Below are positions 1 to 8,933 of a DNA stretch of 64,000 bases, piece by piece (the stretch's first letter is position 1; each line of letters begins with the position of its first letter). The notes below the pieces were generated by a model. It was not told where the DNA came from and did no database searches. It worked only from the letters and a program-made list of their open reading frames with translations. This DNA is from Psychrobacter sp. 1044 (lineage in GTDB: Bacteria; Pseudomonadota; Gammaproteobacteria; Pseudomonadales; Moraxellaceae): contig NZ_CAJHAZ010000002.1 of NCBI RefSeq assembly GCF_904846525.1, forward strand, positions 186,001 through 250,000, read 5' to 3'. The position numbers and the translations under genes are program-made.

Positions 1-60
1 TGGTCTAACGATGTTCGGATATTTTTTTCAGTACTTATTACGTGATTCATCACTGTGTGA

Positions 61-1023
61 ATGGTTATGAATCCGTATCATATTTTTAAAATCGTGCCAT
101 TGTCTGTCTTGCAGATACTGGCACGTTTTGTTGCGTGGGTAATTATCAAGATACCCAGTGTAAGTATCATGCGTACAGTCAGTATCAATATGGCGTTAAT
201 TGCGCCTAAGCTGACTGATGTGCAAAAACAAGTATTAACCAAAGAGATTATTTATCACCAGTGTTTGACCAGTATTGAATCGATCAAAAGCTGGGCCATG
301 CCACCTGAGTGGAGTATCGCTCAGATTCGCGACGTTCATGATAAAGACATTTTATTAGAAGGACTTGCGAGTGCCAACGGCATGCTCGCTATCGTGCCGC
401 ATCTCGGTACATGGGAGATGATGAACGCTTGGCTCAATCAATTTGGTTCCCCAACCATTATGTACAAACCTGTTAAAGGTGACATCACCAACAACTTTGT
501 GCTACAAGGGCGTTCAAGGCTTAATGCAACCTTAGTGCCAACCGATGGTAGCGGTGTCAAGGCCATATTTAAAACACTCAAACAAGGTGGCTTTAGTATC
601 GTCTTACCCGATCATGTTCCCGACCCTTCGGGCGGCGTGGTTGTGCCCTTTTTTGGTATTAAAACGCTAACCAGTACGCTTGCTTCTAAACTTGCTAGTA
701 AAACCAGATGTGCGTTGGTCGGCTTATCTTGTATTCGCCGTGACGATGGTCGTGGATTTGACATCTATTGTTATAAGCTAGATGATCCAGCACTTTATGA
801 TCGTCATGCCGAGACCGCCGCTTATGCACTTAACCAAGCCATGCAACAGATGATTGAAGAAAAATGCAGTCACTATATGTGGGGCTATCGACGTTTCAAA
901 CACATTCCCACATTAGGGAATCCTTACAACGTTGATGAAGAAACTTTAGCCAAATTCATTCTTGACAACAAGCGGGCTGATCAAAACGTTCATGATACAA
1001 CCACACGCGCCGGCAATGAATAA
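61..1023 (+). CDS. LpxL/HtrB-family lipid A-type acyltransferase
   Basis: A 320-residue protein of the lysophospholipid/lipid A acyltransferase family, which adds a secondary acyl chain to lipid A from acyl-ACP at the inner membrane. The HX4E catalytic motif is visible at about His114 to Glu119 (HLGTWE), and a hydrophobic N-terminal stretch (about residues 8-35) would anchor it to the membrane. Length is normal for the family (about 300). Start is ATG 61; an in-frame ATG at 67 is equally possible. It opens a same-strand row of sugar transferases, fitting a role in LOS assembly. Which acyl chain or position it serves cannot be told from sequence. Confidence 0.85.
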   Translation: MVMNPYHIFKIVPLSVLQILARFVAWVIIKIPSVSIMRTVSINMALIAPKLTDVQKQVLTKEIIYHQCLTSIESIKSWAMPPEWSIAQIRDVHDKDILLEGLASANGMLAIVPHLGTWEMMNAWLNQFGSPTIMYKPVKGDITNNFVLQGRSRLNATLVPTDGSGVKAIFKTLKQGGFSIVLPDHVPDPSGGVVVPFFGIKTLTSTLASKLASKTRCALVGLSCIRRDDGRGFDIYCYKLDDPALYDRHAETAAYALNQAMQQMIEEKCSHYMWGYRRFKHIPTLGNPYNVDEETLAKFILDNKRADQNVHDTTTRAGNE

Positions 1024-1118
1024 TGAACAATGACCTTACAATTAGCCAAACGTTTAGAGATATCGTGAATCCTAGCTGTGATAGTATTGGCTGACTTTTG
1101 TACCTTTAAACGTTACTA

Positions 1119-1287
1119 AGGCGTGTTCTCATTTCAATCGATCGTCCTATAAATGGATTAAAGATGGCTAAATTTTGCCAAACAGCGTCAAATAGTCAGT
1201 CAATAGCTCAATATTGTCTGCGCTATTTTTTCATTTGACGGCAATTTATCTCATTTTTATCACCATGTTAAAAATGAGAACACGCCT
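1119..1287. mobile_element. Intact 169-bp MITE-like element with TA flanks
   Basis: Perfect 16-bp terminal inverted repeats, AGGCGTGTTCTCATTT at 1119-1134 and its complement at 1272-1287, each flanked by TA (1117-1118 and 1288-1289). TA target duplication is the habit of IS630/Tc1-mariner transposases. The interior has no open frame and contains inner complementary stretches (GTCAAAT and ATTTGACG), so the element could fold as a long imperfect hairpin. Two related copies lie at 14867 and 20460. No transposase gene is in the window, so mobilisation would be in trans. Confidence 0.75.
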
Positions 1288-1322
1288 TAAATATTTTTTA
1301 TTTATATTAATATGAGTGCATT

Positions 1323-2123
1323 ATGGCAACTGACGTAACCAATACCTCATCGACAGACCACACGCATGCACGCAGCAGCACTGCTGAGCAGCGTTATGTT
1401 ATCTGTATGAAATGGGGTGACAAATACGGCGCTGAGTACGTCAACCGTCTTTATAATATGGTCAGTCGCCATTTGACCTTAGACTTCCAAATGATCTGCC
1501 TCACTGATGATAGCAGCGGTATCGACCCTGCTGTGACTTGCCATCCTATTCCAGAGATGGATTTGCCTGCTGGACCTGAGCGTGGTTGGAAAAAACTCAC
1601 GACTTTCAAACCTGAACTATATGGTCTTAAAGGTGTGGCTTTATTTTTAGATATCGATATTGTTATTGTTGATAACATAGATGCCTTTTTTACCTATCAA
1701 GCTCAGCACAAAGACAGCGTGGTGATTATCCGTGATTGGAAAAAACCGTGGCGAATGATTGGTAATAGCTCTGTTTATCGTTTCAATATTGGCATGAACA
1801 CCTACCCTGATTTACTCGCAAACTTTGAGCGTAACTTTGCCACCATTCGTACCCAAGTGCGCCATGAGCAGGCTTATCTGTCTAACTATTTACGTGAGCA
1901 TCATCATTTAGAGTATTGGAATAAAACGTGGTGTGTAAGCTTCAAGTACCAATGCATCGCCCCTATTCCCTTTAACTTTGTGCGTGCGCCTACTCTGCCG
2001 GATGGCGCAAAGATTGTCATCTTTCACGGTGAGATTAATCCGCCAGATGCCATCAATGGTAGCGGCGGCAAGTGGTATCGTCATGTTAAGCCAAGCCCTT
2101 GGCTAAAAGATTATTGGCGATAA
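1323..2123 (+). CDS. GT-A-fold glycosyltransferase of LOS/capsule cluster
   Basis: A 266-residue cytoplasmic protein, probably a nucleotide-sugar glycosyltransferase. The stretch FLDIDIVIVDNIDAFF has a DxD motif at about Asp110-Asp112, the usual metal and nucleotide-sugar site of GT-A enzymes. The first 20 or so residues are Thr/Ser/His-rich and probably disordered. No signal peptide or membrane segment is visible. ATG 1323 lies 35 bp after the right end of the 169-bp inverted-repeat element, so its promoter and leader may derive partly from it. Donor and acceptor sugars are unknown; the assignment is by fold motif and neighbours. Confidence 0.7.
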   Translation: MATDVTNTSSTDHTHARSSTAEQRYVICMKWGDKYGAEYVNRLYNMVSRHLTLDFQMICLTDDSSGIDPAVTCHPIPEMDLPAGPERGWKKLTTFKPELYGLKGVALFLDIDIVIVDNIDAFFTYQAQHKDSVVIIRDWKKPWRMIGNSSVYRFNIGMNTYPDLLANFERNFATIRTQVRHEQAYLSNYLREHHHLEYWNKTWCVSFKYQCIAPIPFNFVRAPTLPDGAKIVIFHGEINPPDAINGSGGKWYRHVKPSPWLKDYWR

Positions 2124-2139
2124 ACCCATAGGAAATACC

Positions 2140-3141
2140 ATGAAAGCAGATGATGAAAAGCAAATAGATATTGTGATTGCTTGGGTAGATGGTGATGAGC
2201 CACTGCTTAAGCAAAAAAGAGCGCGTTATCAGAAAACAACCAGCGCGGCATCTGATGCTATCAGCTCAACACGTTTCGCCAGTAACGATGAAATATATTA
2301 CAATATTGCTTCCATCATAAAATACGTACCTTTCTGTCGACATATCTATATCGTCACCGACCAGCAGCAACCAGCACTGATTGAAGCATTTTCTGAACAA
2401 AATATTTGTGCAAAAGACAAAATACGTATCATCGATCATAAAGACCTCTTTGCGGGCTATGAGCAGTTTTTGCCTACTTTTAACACACGATCTATTGAAA
2501 GCATGCTATGGAATATCTCAGGCCTGTCTGATTATTTCATATACATGAATGATGATTTTTTCTTCAACCAACCTGCTGTTATTACAGATTTTTTAGATGA
2601 CGACACTATTATCATTCATGGTCATTGGCGAAAAAACACCCTTCTACAAGCCAAACTCCAATATCGAAAATCTCTACAAAAATTATCAGGCAAAAAAGTT
2701 CAACCCAAACATACAATTGCCCAAATGCTCAGCGCTAAAATCTTGGGGATGAATCAGTTTTTTGAAGTGCACCACTACCCCCATATTGTCGATAAGAATA
2801 TTTTAAAAAACTATCTTTTGCATAACCCTCAGCTATTGATTGAGCAAATTCAATATAAATTTAGAGATGTGGCTCAGGTAAATCCCATTACCTTAATGAA
2901 TCACTTAAAGATTCAACAAGGAAAAGCTTGTCTAAAGCCGCCCTTAGCGATCAACTATCTAAAAAATGAAAATGGTGTTGAGGATTTTTTAGCAGGTTTG
3001 CAAAAACAATCTATCAAATATGGCTGCATACAAAGCTTAGACTTGCTGGACTCTGACTCCCATAGCAATATTACCGAGGCGATGATTCAGAAGTTTTCAC
3101 AGCATCTGCCATCATCGTTATTGCTAAATCTCACTAAATAG
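2140..3141 (+). CDS. Stealth-family sugar-phosphate transferase
   Basis: A 333-residue protein with the conserved blocks of the Stealth family: IDIVIAWVDGDE at residues 9-20 (CR1), a long CR2 block from about residue 50 ending in YFIYMNDDFFF near 140, and a CR3-like segment FEVHHYPHIVDK near 210. Known members such as CpsY, XcbA and SacB transfer hexose-1-phosphate to build phosphodiester-linked capsules. A good ribosome site (AGGAA) lies 6 bp before ATG 2140, and the gene follows the previous one by 16 bp, so they are probably co-transcribed. In this setting it could add a phosphosugar to LOS or capsule; the substrate is inferred only. Confidence 0.8.
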   Translation: MKADDEKQIDIVIAWVDGDEPLLKQKRARYQKTTSAASDAISSTRFASNDEIYYNIASIIKYVPFCRHIYIVTDQQQPALIEAFSEQNICAKDKIRIIDHKDLFAGYEQFLPTFNTRSIESMLWNISGLSDYFIYMNDDFFFNQPAVITDFLDDDTIIIHGHWRKNTLLQAKLQYRKSLQKLSGKKVQPKHTIAQMLSAKILGMNQFFEVHHYPHIVDKNILKNYLLHNPQLLIEQIQYKFRDVAQVNPITLMNHLKIQQGKACLKPPLAINYLKNENGVEDFLAGLQKQSIKYGCIQSLDLLDSDSHSNITEAMIQKFSQHLPSSLLLNLTK

Positions 3142-3182
3142 AATCAATCTTATAATAATAAAAATATAACCTTGGAATTTTT

Positions 3183-4349
3183 ATGAAAATAACAGTAGTA
3201 GGTACAGGCTATGTCGGCTTATCCAATGCTATGTTACTTGCCCAGCACAATAAAGTAATCGCTGTCGATGTCATAGCAGAAAGAGTCGAGATGTTGAATG
3301 CCAAACAATCTCCTATTGAAGATCCAGATATTGAAGATTTTTTACTCAACAAACCCGTCGATTTCACAGCCACTTTAGATGCCAAAGCAGCTTACAAAGA
3401 CGCAGACTTTGTTATTGTTGCTACCCCTACGGATTACGACTCAAAGACCAACTATTTTAATACCCAAAGTGTTGAAAGCGTCATTGAAGAGGTGCTGAGT
3501 GTTAATAAAAATGCGCTAATCGTTATAAAATCAACAGTGCCCGTCGGCTATACCAATGACATTAGAAAACGATTTTTGACAGATAACATCATTTTTTCAC
3601 CTGAATTTTTACGTGAAGGCAAAGCGCTATATGACAATCTTTACCCTTCGAGAATTATCGTCGGTGAGCAGTCGGAACGTGCGAGACAATTTGCAGATTT
3701 GCTCTTGGAAGGTGCAATAAAGAAAGACGTTCCTCAGCTATTTACTGAATCTACTGAAGCGGAAGCTATTAAATTATTTTCCAATACCTATCTAGCAATG
3801 CGTGTTGCCTATTTTAATGAGCTGGATACGTATGCCCAGACTTTTGGGTTAGATACCAAGCAAATTATTGAAGGCGTAGGATTAGACCCGCGTATCGGCA
3901 ATCATTACAACAATCCATCGTTTGGCTATGGTGGCTATTGCTTGCCTAAAGACACCAAACAGCTATTGGCAAATTATGATGACGTCCCGAGCAACCTTAT
4001 CAGAGCCATCGTTGATTCTAATAGCACTCGTAAAGATTTTATTGCTGATAAAATCATTGAAAAACAACCAAAGGTCGTCGGTATCCATCGACTAGTCATG
4101 AAAAGCGGTTCGGACAATTTCAGAGCGTCTGCTATTCAAGGCATTATGAAGCGTATCAAAGCAAAAGGTATCGAAGTGGTTGTCTATGAACCCGTGTTAA
4201 AAGAAGAGGAATTTTTTAACTCAAAAGTCATTAAGGATTTGGACGCATTCAAAGCCATGAGCGATATTATCGTGGCGAACCGCTTATCTGCAGACATCCA
4301 AGATGTGTCGCATAAAGTGTTTACTAGAGATTTATTTGGGAGCGATTAA
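3183..4349 (+). CDS. ugd: UDP-glucose 6-dehydrogenase
   Basis: A 388-residue enzyme oxidising UDP-glucose to UDP-glucuronate with two NAD+. The N-terminal Rossmann motif GTGYVG (residues 7-12), the middle-domain stretch [20 protein letters not shown] and the catalytic Cys at about residue 253 in [10 protein letters not shown] are all present. Length is normal for the short bacterial class. Its stop overlaps the ATG of the next gene by one base (TAATG at 4347-4351), indicating translational coupling to the epimerase that uses its product. Confidence 0.95.
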   Translation: MKITVVGTGYVGLSNAMLLAQHNKVIAVDVIAERVEMLNAKQSPIEDPDIEDFLLNKPVDFTATLDAKAAYKDADFVIVATPTDYDSKTNYFNTQSVESVIEEVLSVNKNALIVIKSTVPVGYTNDIRKRFLTDNIIFSPEFLREGKALYDNLYPSRIIVGEQSERARQFADLLLEGAIKKDVPQLFTESTEAEAIKLFSNTYLAMRVAYFNELDTYAQTFGLDTKQIIEGVGLDPRIGNHYNNPSFGYGGYCLPKDTKQLLANYDDVPSNLIRAIVDSNSTRKDFIADKIIEKQPKVVGIHRLVMKSGSDNFRASAIQGIMKRIKAKGIEVVVYEPVLKEEEFFNSKVIKDLDAFKAMSDIIVANRLSADIQDVSHKVFTRDLFGSD

Positions 4350-5371
4350 TGAAAATTTTAGTGACTGGTGCTGCAGGTTTTATTGGCTTTCATTTAATTA
4401 AAGCATTGCTGGGCAAAGATTGCTTTATTGTCGGTATTGACAACCTAAACTCGTATTATGAGGTCGCATTAAAAAAAGACCGTCTCAAAATCCTAAACGA
4501 ACAATCAAACGAAGATACTTTTAGTTTTATCACCTTAGATCTAGCTGATCGCGAAGCCATGGCCAGTTTGTTTACTGAACATGGCTTTGATATCGTGATT
4601 AATCTCGGCGCACAAGCGGGCGTGCGCTATTCTATCGAAAAGCCACATGAATACATTGACTCCAATGTAGTAGGATTTCTGAACGTGCTTGAAGGCTGTC
4701 GACAGACTCAGGTAAAACATTTGGTATACGCCAGCTCTAGCTCTGTATACGGTATGAATATCAAGCAGCCTTTTAGCACTGGAGATCGTGTAGATTATCC
4801 CATTAGCTTATATGCTGCGACCAAAAAATCTAACGAATTAATGGCACATACTTATAGTCATTTATACAATATCCCCACGACAGGGTTACGCTTTTTTACG
4901 GTCTATGGCCCTTATGGTCGCCCTGATATGGCCTACTTTTCATTCACCAAAAAAATACTGGTAGGCGAGCAGATAGATGTCTATAACAATGGTGAGATGC
5001 AACGTGATTTCACCTACATTGATGATATTGTCGAAGGCATCACTCGTATTATTGATAAAATTCCAGAACCACAACAATCTTTTGCGACCACAGCGATAGC
5101 GCCTTACCAAATCTATAATATCGGTAATAACCAACCCGTAACGCTGCGCCGCTTTATTACCGCAATTGAAAGTGCATGCGGTAAAAAAGCAAAAGAAAAC
5201 TTGTTGCCCATGCAGCCAGGTGACGTCCCAGCGACTTATGCCGACATAGACGAGCTAACAGCCGACATTGGCTTTAGACCCGAAACCAGTATCGAAGATG
5301 GCATCTTGAAATTTGTAAATTGGTACAGAGCCTATTATCTAGAAGAACCAACAGAATCACAGCAAGCATAA
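4349..5371 (+). CDS. UDP-glucuronate 4-epimerase (extended SDR)
   Basis: A 340-residue NAD-dependent epimerase of the extended SDR family. The Rossmann motif GAAGFIG starts near residue 7, followed by DNLNSYYEVALKKDRL, which is typical of UDP-glucuronate 4-epimerases of the CapI/LspL type. The catalytic YxxxK is Tyr155/Lys159 (YAATK). With the coupled Ugd it would make UDP-glucuronate and then UDP-galacturonate for nearby transferases. A UDP-glucose or UDP-GlcNAc epimerase is the alternative, but the pairing with ugd favours the uronate. Confidence 0.85.
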   Translation: MKILVTGAAGFIGFHLIKALLGKDCFIVGIDNLNSYYEVALKKDRLKILNEQSNEDTFSFITLDLADREAMASLFTEHGFDIVINLGAQAGVRYSIEKPHEYIDSNVVGFLNVLEGCRQTQVKHLVYASSSSVYGMNIKQPFSTGDRVDYPISLYAATKKSNELMAHTYSHLYNIPTTGLRFFTVYGPYGRPDMAYFSFTKKILVGEQIDVYNNGEMQRDFTYIDDIVEGITRIIDKIPEPQQSFATTAIAPYQIYNIGNNQPVTLRRFITAIESACGKKAKENLLPMQPGDVPATYADIDELTADIGFRPETSIEDGILKFVNWYRAYYLEEPTESQQA

Positions 5372-5416
5372 AACTCGATAAGTCGTAGAATAGATATAGC
5401 AAGGAAGAGTCAACCT

Positions 5417-6181
5417 ATGAAGACATTGACATATTTGATTAATTTAGATGGAAGCGATACGCGTCTAGAGAGCGCAACTCAGCAGTTAGAGCAGATAGAC
5501 TGGCCATTTGAAAGGATACCTGCCTATGATGGTCGCGGCAAAGAGCTGTCTGATTTTGTAGATTATGATGATTTTCAAGCCAGAAAAAATCTAGGACGTG
5601 GCTTATTAAGCTCCGAAATCGGCTGCTATCTAAGTCATTACAACTGCGCTGAACAATTTTTGCAGACGGATGCTGACTTTTTGGTTGTACTAGAAGATGA
5701 TATGACCTTGTCTACCAGCTTCAAGACAATCGTCAATGAAACCCTAGCGTTTTTATATGCTCATCCAACGTTGGACTGGTACTTGATAAATCTTGCAGCA
5801 AAAAAGAAAAAGCTTGCTCGGGATATCGTTAGCTTCGATAAACATACATTATGGCACGCCTATTATTTCCCTATTCGTGGTCTTGGCCTCATTTGGTCAC
5901 GTAAGGGTGCTGAAGCATTTATAGCAGCCGCCAAACCCATCTCTATGCCCGTTGATATATTCTTCCAACAATGGCTGAGTGACAATGGGAAAGGTTTGGG
6001 GGTTTGGCCTGCATTGGTAAAGCCCTTGGGACTTGACAGCGATATCTTAGGAACCGAGGCTTCGCAAAACATAAAACGCAAAGACAAAGAAAATCGAGAC
6101 TTGTCCTATAATATAAAAAAACAGAAAAGAATGTGGCAAAATAAAACCACAGCTGTTGCCAACTTATACCTAAATAAGTAG
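5417..6181 (+). CDS. Glycosyltransferase family 25 (LPS/LOS type), copy 1
   Basis: A 254-residue GT25 protein (LOS galactosyl/glucosyltransferase type, as LgtB/Lex1). It begins with the family opening TLTYLINLDGSDTRLE and carries LEDDM at about residues 92-96, the DxD-equivalent of the family, plus the conserved LSSEIGCYLSHY block before it. AAGGAAGAG lies about 8 bp ahead of ATG 5417. The next gene, 10 bp downstream, is a divergent member of the same family, so this looks like an old duplication or paired recruitment. The sugar transferred is unknown. Confidence 0.85.
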   Translation: MKTLTYLINLDGSDTRLESATQQLEQIDWPFERIPAYDGRGKELSDFVDYDDFQARKNLGRGLLSSEIGCYLSHYNCAEQFLQTDADFLVVLEDDMTLSTSFKTIVNETLAFLYAHPTLDWYLINLAAKKKKLARDIVSFDKHTLWHAYYFPIRGLGLIWSRKGAEAFIAAAKPISMPVDIFFQQWLSDNGKGLGVWPALVKPLGLDSDILGTEASQNIKRKDKENRDLSYNIKKQKRMWQNKTTAVANLYLNK

Positions 6182-6191
6182 TTTATATTTT

Positions 6192-6959
6192 ATGAAGAAT
6201 ATCGTAATAAGTTTAGAATCTGCGGCAGAGCGCAGAAAGCATATACACGAAGAGTTTGGCAAACATAAAGTAGATTTTGAGTTCTTTGATGCGTTAACTC
6301 CAGATTTGGCTCATGCTTATGCTCAAAATTTGCCCATTAATTTAGAAAACATCGCTTTGACTGGTGGCGAATTGGCATGTTTTATGAGTCATGCTTCCGT
6401 TTGGCAACAAATGATTGATCAAAATATACCGTATTTAGCCATTTTTGAAGACGATATATATTTAGGTGAAGATGCAGAAACGCTATTAACCACCACGAGT
6501 TGGATAAAACCTGACTGGCATATTATTAAAACAGAAGCCTTTTCCGAAAAAGTTTTTTTGTCCTCCAACTCCTCTGAGATTGTCTCAAGTAGGCGGCGCA
6601 TTGCCCAATTAAAGGGGAAAAATTTAGGTACCGCCGGTTATATTTTGTCGTTACGCGGTGCGCAAGTATATTTGGACTATATCTCAAAAAACAAACTGCG
6701 ACCGCTTGATGAGTTAATGTTTGACGATTTTATCAAACATGACGCTGAACCCGTCTATCAAATGACCCCTGCTCTATGCATTCAAGAAATGCTGTTAAAT
6801 AAAGGCAATCCCTCGCTTCCAAGCGCCCTAATTACAGATCGTCAAGGTCGTATGAAGTCAGAGAAAAAACCTGCTATGTTTAAAGCGAAGCGCGAAATTA
6901 ACAGGGTTGCGATCAAACTTAAGAAATCCATATTTGCGACAGAAGTAGTTTTTAAATAG
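6192..6959 (+). CDS. Glycosyltransferase family 25 (LPS/LOS type), copy 2
   Basis: A 255-residue GT25 protein beginning NIVISLESAAERRKHI and containing GGELACFMSHASVW followed by the acidic motif FEDD at about residues 85-88. It differs clearly from the upstream GT25 copy, so it probably adds a different sugar or uses a different acceptor. Start ATG 6192 lies 10 bp after the previous stop with only a weak ribosome site, suggesting coupling. Base composition from here to about 8.9 kb looks more AT-rich than the housekeeping genes, as is common for exchanged LOS loci. Confidence 0.85.
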   Translation: MKNIVISLESAAERRKHIHEEFGKHKVDFEFFDALTPDLAHAYAQNLPINLENIALTGGELACFMSHASVWQQMIDQNIPYLAIFEDDIYLGEDAETLLTTTSWIKPDWHIIKTEAFSEKVFLSSNSSEIVSSRRRIAQLKGKNLGTAGYILSLRGAQVYLDYISKNKLRPLDELMFDDFIKHDAEPVYQMTPALCIQEMLLNKGNPSLPSALITDRQGRMKSEKKPAMFKAKREINRVAIKLKKSIFATEVVFK

Positions 6960-7013
6960 TATTTTTTATCGTTAAATATTTTATTATGATAATAATTTTG
7001 GAATGGGAAAGTA

Positions 7014-7868
7014 ATGACGGAAGATAACAAACCATCTGTAGCCATATTATATATTGCCACTGGTCGATATACCGTTTTTTGGGATTACTTCTATTGCTCT
7101 GCTGAAAAACACTTACTTCCCAATAGTAACAAACACTATGTTTTATTTACTGATAACCTAGCATTAATCAGCAGGCAGACTGACTATCCGAATGTCACAA
7201 TGATCAAACAGGAGGCTTTAGGATGGCCTTATAGCACATTGATGCGCTTTAAATTCTTTTTAGGGGCAAAGTCTATTATTGAAAAATATGACTTCATATT
7301 CTACTTTAATGCCAATACAGAGTTTCTTTCTGATATCACTGAAGATGAGTTGTTGCCTCTCGATCACCATGAGGAGCTGAGTCTTGGCGTTCAGCCTCAT
7401 ATGTTTCATCTCAATAAACGTGCCTACACTTATGATCGTAACCCTCAATCACAAGCATATATTCCCTATCATAAAGGAAAATATTATTTCACAGGTGCGT
7501 TGAATGGTGGGAAATCTCATGCATATTTACAGATGTGCGAAAATCTCAACCAAAACACAGAATTAAATTTAAAAAATAACGTTATTGCACTATGGCATGA
7601 TGAAAGTCAATTGAACAAATTTGCATTAGATCGTACAGACATTAAAGTTCTACCACCCTATTTCACACGTGGAGAGCACGAATACTGGAAAAAAAGCTCA
7701 AAAATAATGTTTTCGGATAAAACACATTATCGATTTGGCGGACATGCTTATTTAAGAGCTGAAACAAATGACAAAATTACAAAATCTGACTGGGAACAGA
7801 AAAATGGCAAACGTCGAAGAAAGCTCAACACTCGATTCAAGCAATATATCGCCTCACTTTTTTTCTGA
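7014..7868 (+). CDS. GT6 (ABO-type) glycosyltransferase, NxN variant
   Basis: A 284-residue member of glycosyltransferase family 6, the family of the human A/B blood-group enzymes, which transfer Gal or GalNAc in alpha-1,3 linkage with retention. Visible signatures are ATGRY near residues 15-19, FYFNANTEF with Asn99-Ala100-Asn101, YYFTGALNGG, and WHDESQLNK starting at about Trp194 (WHDESHLNK in the animal enzymes). Bacterial GT6 enzymes typically carry NxN in place of DxD and work without metal; this one fits. GGGAAAG precedes ATG 7014. The 3' end overlaps the next ORF. Donor specificity is not readable. Confidence 0.88.
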   Translation: MTEDNKPSVAILYIATGRYTVFWDYFYCSAEKHLLPNSNKHYVLFTDNLALISRQTDYPNVTMIKQEALGWPYSTLMRFKFFLGAKSIIEKYDFIFYFNANTEFLSDITEDELLPLDHHEELSLGVQPHMFHLNKRAYTYDRNPQSQAYIPYHKGKYYFTGALNGGKSHAYLQMCENLNQNTELNLKNNVIALWHDESQLNKFALDRTDIKVLPPYFTRGEHEYWKKSSKIMFSDKTHYRFGGHAYLRAETNDKITKSDWEQKNGKRRRKLNTRFKQYIASLFF

Positions 7869-8829
7869 TAGTGAGAGCCATAAACAGCTTAAAAAGAAAA
7901 AGAAAAAGCCTTATCGTTATCTATATAACTTAATCACCCCACACAGCAAACGCAAAGCGTTCGAAAAAGAGGCCAATCTTGAGCAACAAAACCAAGTAGC
8001 CACGTGTTGGACATCTTTTATTGAGCTATATTACAGTGACAAGCTAGAATATTTTTCATTACAGCCAAAAAAAGAATTTTATGATGAAAAAATAATTTGG
8101 CAGTATTGGGGTCAAGGCATTAATGAAAATCAGTTGCCTGCAGCAGTTAAATTATATTTCAAATCGATAGACAAACACTGTCCAGACTATAAAATAATCC
8201 GGCTAGATGACAGTAATATTCATGAATATCTAGATATACCTAAATTTGTTTGGGATAAAAAAACATTCTCAGGATTTAAACCAGCATTTTTTGCAGATTT
8301 ATTACGCTTAGCATTACTTGATGTTTATGGCGGCGTTTGGTTAGATGCAACTATCTATCTCACCGAACCTTTGCCTAATATGTTAAAGGATAATGGTTTT
8401 TTTATGTACCAGCGCACCACAGACGCACATAATAAACAACAATGGCATAAATTTAATAGCTACTATTTTAACTGGGATAGTAAGCACAAGGTAAACTTGC
8501 TGAATAGCGTTATCTTTTCTCACAAAAAAAATCCGGTCATTCATACGTGTTTGGATTTAATGTTAAACTTTTGGAAAACGCAAGAATATATTCCTCATTA
8601 TTTTTTCTTCCAAATCTTATTTGACACGCTCATTAAGGGCAAACTTGCACAGTATCAATGCCCTATCATCGATGATACTAAACCTCATTTACTAGTTGCT
8701 ACTTTGCATAACCCTTATGCTGAAGCCGATTATCAAAACATAGTCTCACAAGCTGGTATCCATAAAATGTCTTATGTTAAACAAGTCAGACCTGATTCGT
8801 ACTATGAATACTTATTAAAAAACACTTAA
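7768..8829 (+). CDS. Capsule-synthesis-type glycosyltransferase (GT32-like)
   Basis: A 353-residue protein whose domain starts near residue 105 (IIWQYWGQG) and runs through FKPAFFADLLRLALLDVYGGVWLDATIYL, a signature of the Caps_synth/Gly_transf_sug group. The metal-site motif is Asp193-Ala-Thr195 (DxT). The N-terminal 70 residues are Ser-rich, then Lys-rich, and form no known domain. ATG 7768 gives a 101-bp overlap with the GT6 gene in another frame; ATG 7804 is an alternative and still overlaps. The overlap implies translational coupling. Donor and acceptor are unknown. Confidence 0.75.
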   Translation: MTKLQNLTGNRKMANVEESSTLDSSNISPHFFSDSESHKQLKKKKKKPYRYLYNLITPHSKRKAFEKEANLEQQNQVATCWTSFIELYYSDKLEYFSLQPKKEFYDEKIIWQYWGQGINENQLPAAVKLYFKSIDKHCPDYKIIRLDDSNIHEYLDIPKFVWDKKTFSGFKPAFFADLLRLALLDVYGGVWLDATIYLTEPLPNMLKDNGFFMYQRTTDAHNKQQWHKFNSYYFNWDSKHKVNLLNSVIFSHKKNPVIHTCLDLMLNFWKTQEYIPHYFFFQILFDTLIKGKLAQYQCPIIDDTKPHLLVATLHNPYAEADYQNIVSQAGIHKMSYVKQVRPDSYYEYLLKNT

Positions 8830-8933
8830 ATACAGCTTTATTACTAATGCGGACTGTCACTATAATATAAATTACCTTTTTCTTTTGCTTAGACTATTCA
8901 TTGAATTTTTTATATGACTAACTGAGATGTATT

